This document shows, one piece after another, positions 60,772 through 64,000 of a stretch of 64,000 bases of DNA; positions within the stretch are counted from its first letter, which is position 1, and each line of letters begins with the position of its first letter. The notes under the pieces are model-generated. The model did no database searches, was not told the DNA's origin, and saw only the letters and a list, made by a program, of their open reading frames with translations. This DNA comes from Alphaproteobacteria bacterium (GTDB taxonomy: Bacteria > Pseudomonadota > Alphaproteobacteria > UBA828), in assembly GCA_022820945.1 (NCBI GenBank), contig JAJEEP010000007.1, positions 27,659 through 91,658 of the forward strand. The letters run 5' to 3'. A program made the position numbers and the translations under genes.

Positions 60772-62163
60772 TCACTCGTTCTCCGCACGCTCGCCGAAGA
60801 GCAGAGTCACGTTGATGCGCCGGTTGGCGTGGCCGCTTCGAAAGCGCACGCCGCCGCTCTCGTGAATGAGGCTCGAATCGAAGATCACCGCCCGGTTGCA
60901 ACGATAGGGAACCCGCACCGGCGCCCGTCCTTCGCGTTCGACGAGCCGCTCCAGCGGCGCCGGGTCGAGATTGTAGTCCGAAAAGTGCCAATCGGGCGGG
61001 GCGGCGACATCGTGCACCACGAGGCCGGCCGCCTCGGGGTCGGGGCAGGCGCTGTCCGGCGTGATCCAGAGGTTGATGTTGATGACGGCCTTGTCGGCGT
61101 GCTTGCGCGTGCCGCCGCCGGCCTGCCCGTAGCTGAACGCCCACATCTGCGCGAGCCGATGCTCGCCGATGATGCCGCCGAGTCTTTCCCCGAGCTCGTG
61201 GGCGAGCGCGATCAGCACCGGGTGGTCGAAGCCCTCGTGCAGGTAGGCCCCGAGATAGCCGCCGTGCTCCTTGCAGTCGAACCAGATCGTCGCCTCCAGG
61301 CAGAAGCGTTGGAGGGCGGCCAGGGCCGGCGCGCTGAGCAAGTCGTCCACCACGACGACGGAAGGCGCAGTCTCACGGTAGCGCCGCTCGATCGCACTTG
61401 TATCGAGGCGGGGGTTGAGCGCGGGCGTAACCGCCTCTTCCGGCGGGCGGTGGACAATCCGGTTGTAGACCGCGCCGATCGACCGTCGCTCGGCCGCCGT
61501 GAGCGGGCGCGGCGCGCTGGGCCGGTCTTCGTTGCCGAAATCGGCGAGTACCCGGCGCAGGCTCTCGCGGACATCGGCGAGCGAGGGCGGGAGCCGGCCC
61601 CGCTCCAGCAAGTAGTCGAGCTGCGCGAAGTCGTGTTCGAGCTTGGCCCGCGATGCGTTCTGAAAGGTTGCGAGCTGTGCGGGGTCGAGCACGGCGGTGC
61701 CGCTGGCGGGATCGGTGCCCCACCAGGCGGAGCCGCGATAAAGCGCGAGTCCGGCGCGATAGCACCGGACGGCCTCTTCCAGCCGCCCCTGCCGCTTCAA
61801 CGCAGCCCCGAGATTGGTGTGGGCGGCCACCGAGCCCGGCGCCTGCGTGAGCGCCCGGCGGAAGGCCCGCTCGGCCGCCTCGTCGTCGCCTTGCCGGAGC
61901 GCCAGATTGCCGAGGGTGATGCGGAGGCTCGCCTTGTCGGGCGCGAGGTCCGCGGCAGCCTCGAAGGCCTGGCGTGCCCGGCCGAGCGCGCCGCGGTCGG
62001 CGGCGACGAGGCCGCAGACGTAATGCGCGCCGGCATCGTGCGGATCGTGGGCGAGGATGGCACGCCCGATGGCCTCCGCCTCGCCGGCTCTGCCTGCCTG
62101 GTAGGCGGCAAACGCCGCGCTGGCCTGGGGCTGTCGCTCAGAGACGTCGCTTGAGCCCGTCAC
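60772..62163 (-). CDS. TPR-repeat protein with C-terminal 2OG-Fe(II) dioxygenase-like domain
   Basis: N-terminal TPRs (LGNLALRQGDDEAAERAFRRALTQAPGSVAAHTNLGAALKRQGRLEEAVRCYRAGLAL); C-terminal HADKAVININLWITP...IHESGGVRFRSGHANRRINVTLLFGER (HxD...H...R). Confidence 0.85.
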   Translation of the reverse strand: MTGSSDVSERQPQASAAFAAYQAGRAGEAEAIGRAILAHDPHDAGAHYVCGLVAADRGALGRARQAFEAAADLAPDKASLRITLGNLALRQGDDEAAERAFRRALTQAPGSVAAHTNLGAALKRQGRLEEAVRCYRAGLALYRGSAWWGTDPASGTAVLDPAQLATFQNASRAKLEHDFAQLDYLLERGRLPPSLADVRESLRRVLADFGNEDRPSAPRPLTAAERRSIGAVYNRIVHRPPEEAVTPALNPRLDTSAIERRYRETAPSVVVVDDLLSAPALAALQRFCLEATIWFDCKEHGGYLGAYLHEGFDHPVLIALAHELGERLGGIIGEHRLAQMWAFSYGQAGGGTRKHADKAVININLWITPDSACPDPEAAGLVVHDVAAPPDWHFSDYNLDPAPLERLVEREGRAPVRVPYRCNRAVIFDSSLIHESGGVRFRSGHANRRINVTLLFGERAENE

Positions 62164-63763
62164 GAGTCACCTTGAACCCCGCCGCCTCCCGGTCCCAGGT
62201 CGCGGCGGTAATGCCCTCTTCGCGCAGCGCCACCTTGCGCACCTTTTGCGTGGGCGTTCGCGGCAGGTCGGCCCTGAACTCGATGAAGCGCGGGACCATG
62301 AAGTAAGGCATCTCGGCCGCGCAGTGGCGCAGCAGCACCTCCTCGGTCAACTTGGCGCCGGGGTTCCGCACCGCCACCACCTTCACCTCGTCCTCGCCCA
62401 CCTCGGCCGGGACGGCGATGGCGGCGGTCTCGGCGACATCGGGGTGCTTGTTCACGATCCGCTCGACCTCGAAGGACGAGATGTTCTCGCCGCGGCGCCG
62501 GATCGCGTCCTTCATCCGGTCGTGGAAAAAGAGGAAGCCGTCCTCGTCCATGTGGCCGCGGTCGCCGCTGTGGAACCAGAGGTTGCGGAACGCCGCGAGC
62601 GTCGCCTCGGGCAGGCCGTCGTAGCCCTCCATCAGGATGTGGGGGTGCCTGGCGCGGACCACGATCTCGCCCGAGGTGCCGGGGGGCACCGGGCGGTCCA
62701 TCTCGTCGAAGATCGCCACCTCGTAGTAGGGCGCGGCACGCCCCGCCGTGCCTTTCGGCGTCGCTTCGTCGGGCCGCGTGTAGACGACGATGTTGGCCTC
62801 GGTCGAGCCGTAGCCCTCGGTCAGCTGAAGGTCGAAGCGCTCGAGAAACTGCTCCTGCACCTCGTGCGGATTGGGCACCGAGTAGATCATGCGGAGCGGA
62901 TTGTCCGCGTCGTCGGGCTGGCGCGGCTCGGCCCAGAGCATGTGGCAGATCCCGCCGACGCCCACCGTCACGGTCGCACCGTGCGCGCGCACGTCCGGCC
63001 AGAACTGGCTCGCGCTGAAGCGCGGGCGCAGCAGCATGCGGCAACCCGCAAGCATGGTGCCGAGCGTGATGAACTTGCCGGCGATGTGGAAGAAGGGGAG
63101 GAAGTTGTAAGTCACGTCATCGGTGCCGAGCGAAACGATCTCGTTGAAGACGACGGCAAACGACAGCTCGAAGTGGTTGTTGATGACGACGCCCTTGGAC
63201 GGCCCCGTGGTGCCCGAGGTGAACATGATGCAGGCAGTGGCGGTCGCCTCGACGCCGTGCTCGACGTCCGCGCCGTCGCCGGTGGCCAGCTCGTCCAGCG
63301 AGAGCACCACGCCCGGCAGCGTGCGCCGCGCGTCCTCCAGGTCGTCGCCGGAGACGATGAAGGTGCCGAGGCCGGGGCAGCGGTCGGCGATCCGCGCGAC
63401 CACGGGCACGAATTCGGCGTCCAGCACCATCGCCGTCACCCCCGCGCTGGTCACGATGTGGGTGAGAATATCGCCCCGATAGGCCGTGTTGATCGGCACC
63501 TCGATGACGCCGAGCTTGGCGGTGGCGAACCAGACGAAGACGTGCGCCGGTGAGTTCTGCATCATCACGGCGCAGCGCTGGCCGGGCTCGATGCCCCGCG
63601 CCTCCAGGCCGGCAGCGATGCGGTTGGCCTCACGGTTGATGGCGGCGTAGCTGTAGTCCAGCCCCGACCAGTGCATCACCGGGTATTCGGGGCGTTCGGC
63701 CGCGCGCTGCTCGAGCACCCGGTGGACCAACCAGGTCTCGGGTTCCTTGCCGATCGTCAGCAT
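62138..63763 (-). CDS. AMP-dependent acyl-CoA synthetase/ligase (CaiC-like)
   Basis: ACIMFTSGTTGPSKGVVINNHF, LTEGYGSTEANIVVYTRPDEATPKGTAGRAAPYYEVAIFDEMDRPVPPGTSGEIVVR, WFHSGDRGHMDEDGFLFFHDRMKDAIRRRGENISSFEVE. Confidence 0.94.
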   Translation of the reverse strand: MLTIGKEPETWLVHRVLEQRAAERPEYPVMHWSGLDYSYAAINREANRIAAGLEARGIEPGQRCAVMMQNSPAHVFVWFATAKLGVIEVPINTAYRGDILTHIVTSAGVTAMVLDAEFVPVVARIADRCPGLGTFIVSGDDLEDARRTLPGVVLSLDELATGDGADVEHGVEATATACIMFTSGTTGPSKGVVINNHFELSFAVVFNEIVSLGTDDVTYNFLPFFHIAGKFITLGTMLAGCRMLLRPRFSASQFWPDVRAHGATVTVGVGGICHMLWAEPRQPDDADNPLRMIYSVPNPHEVQEQFLERFDLQLTEGYGSTEANIVVYTRPDEATPKGTAGRAAPYYEVAIFDEMDRPVPPGTSGEIVVRARHPHILMEGYDGLPEATLAAFRNLWFHSGDRGHMDEDGFLFFHDRMKDAIRRRGENISSFEVERIVNKHPDVAETAAIAVPAEVGEDEVKVVAVRNPGAKLTEEVLLRHCAAEMPYFMVPRFIEFRADLPRTPTQKVRKVALREEGITAATWDREAAGFKVTRDGLKRRL

Positions 63764-63765
63764 TG

Positions 63766-63807
63766 CCGGCCGTCGGTCTCCATGCCGCCAGAATGGAGAC
63801 CGGCCGG
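63766..63807. promoter_or_regulatory. Long inverted repeat immediately upstream of the acyl-CoA ligase start codon
   Basis: CCGGCC-gtc-GGTCTCCAT-gccgccaga-ATGGAGACC-GGCCGG: 9-bp perfect inner stem plus 6-bp outer stem with a 3-nt bulge; ATG of the minus-strand gene is at 63763-63761. Confidence 0.75.
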
Positions 63808-64000
63808 TTTATGTCAACGCCCGCAGGCGGGTGTGAGCGCAAGGTACGCAGTATCCTGCCTGAGGAATGTGCGTTGTGGCGCTTTTCGACGGCGCGCCGC
63901 TGATCTTTGGCGGCCGGATATCGACTGCCTGACCCCCGTCGGGTGAGCAGAATGCAGCGATTTGGCGTGAGATCGGAACACTACGGGAACATGATGACAC

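Noticed and set aside
63952-64000. Possible start of a plus-strand gene (MQRFGVRSEHYGNMMT) running off the window
   Set aside because: Only 16 codons visible; insufficient evidence.

Overview
This is a high-GC bacterial chromosomal window, probably alphaproteobacterial (inferred from gene content and arrangement, not proven). About 60 well-supported protein genes are tightly packed. It contains one tRNA-Gly(CCC) and no rRNA, CRISPR array, transposase, integrase or phage structural gene that I could find. The main theme is uptake and oxidation of small nitrogenous or organic compounds: six ABC solute-binding proteins, a choline uptake/oxidation locus (betI-betA divergent from choX-choW-choV), a glutathione-dependent formaldehyde dehydrogenase collinear with betA, an Opp/Dpp-type peptide transporter, a sugar-type transporter with no nearby ATPase, FAD amine oxidases, SDRs, acyl-CoA/CoA-transferase genes, amidase, amidohydrolases, and small housekeeping clusters (trm112/DUF971/lonN/cnoX and efp/thiE/suhB). 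Toxin-antitoxin-like genes are a VapB/VapC pair, an unpaired HigA-like protein, an unpaired AbrB-like protein and a truncated nucleotidyltransferase remnant. The less explained material is intergenic: a dispersed multi-hairpin repeat in two near-identical copies (8829-8915, 36694-36785), a run of adjacent palindromes (58077-58167), a composite inverted repeat (15614-15801) with a partial second copy near 36551-36603, a long inverted repeat abutting the start codon of an acyl-CoA ligase operon (63766-63807), and two AT-richer islands (about 2850-4045 and 36800-38700). I found no clear-cut new defence or mobile system. The best candidates for undescribed biology are the structured repeats, the paralogous small MCxxC...HWTEAGTDAG proteins (one beside a CobW GTPase), and the hairpin-led CoA-ligase/TPR-dioxygenase operon.
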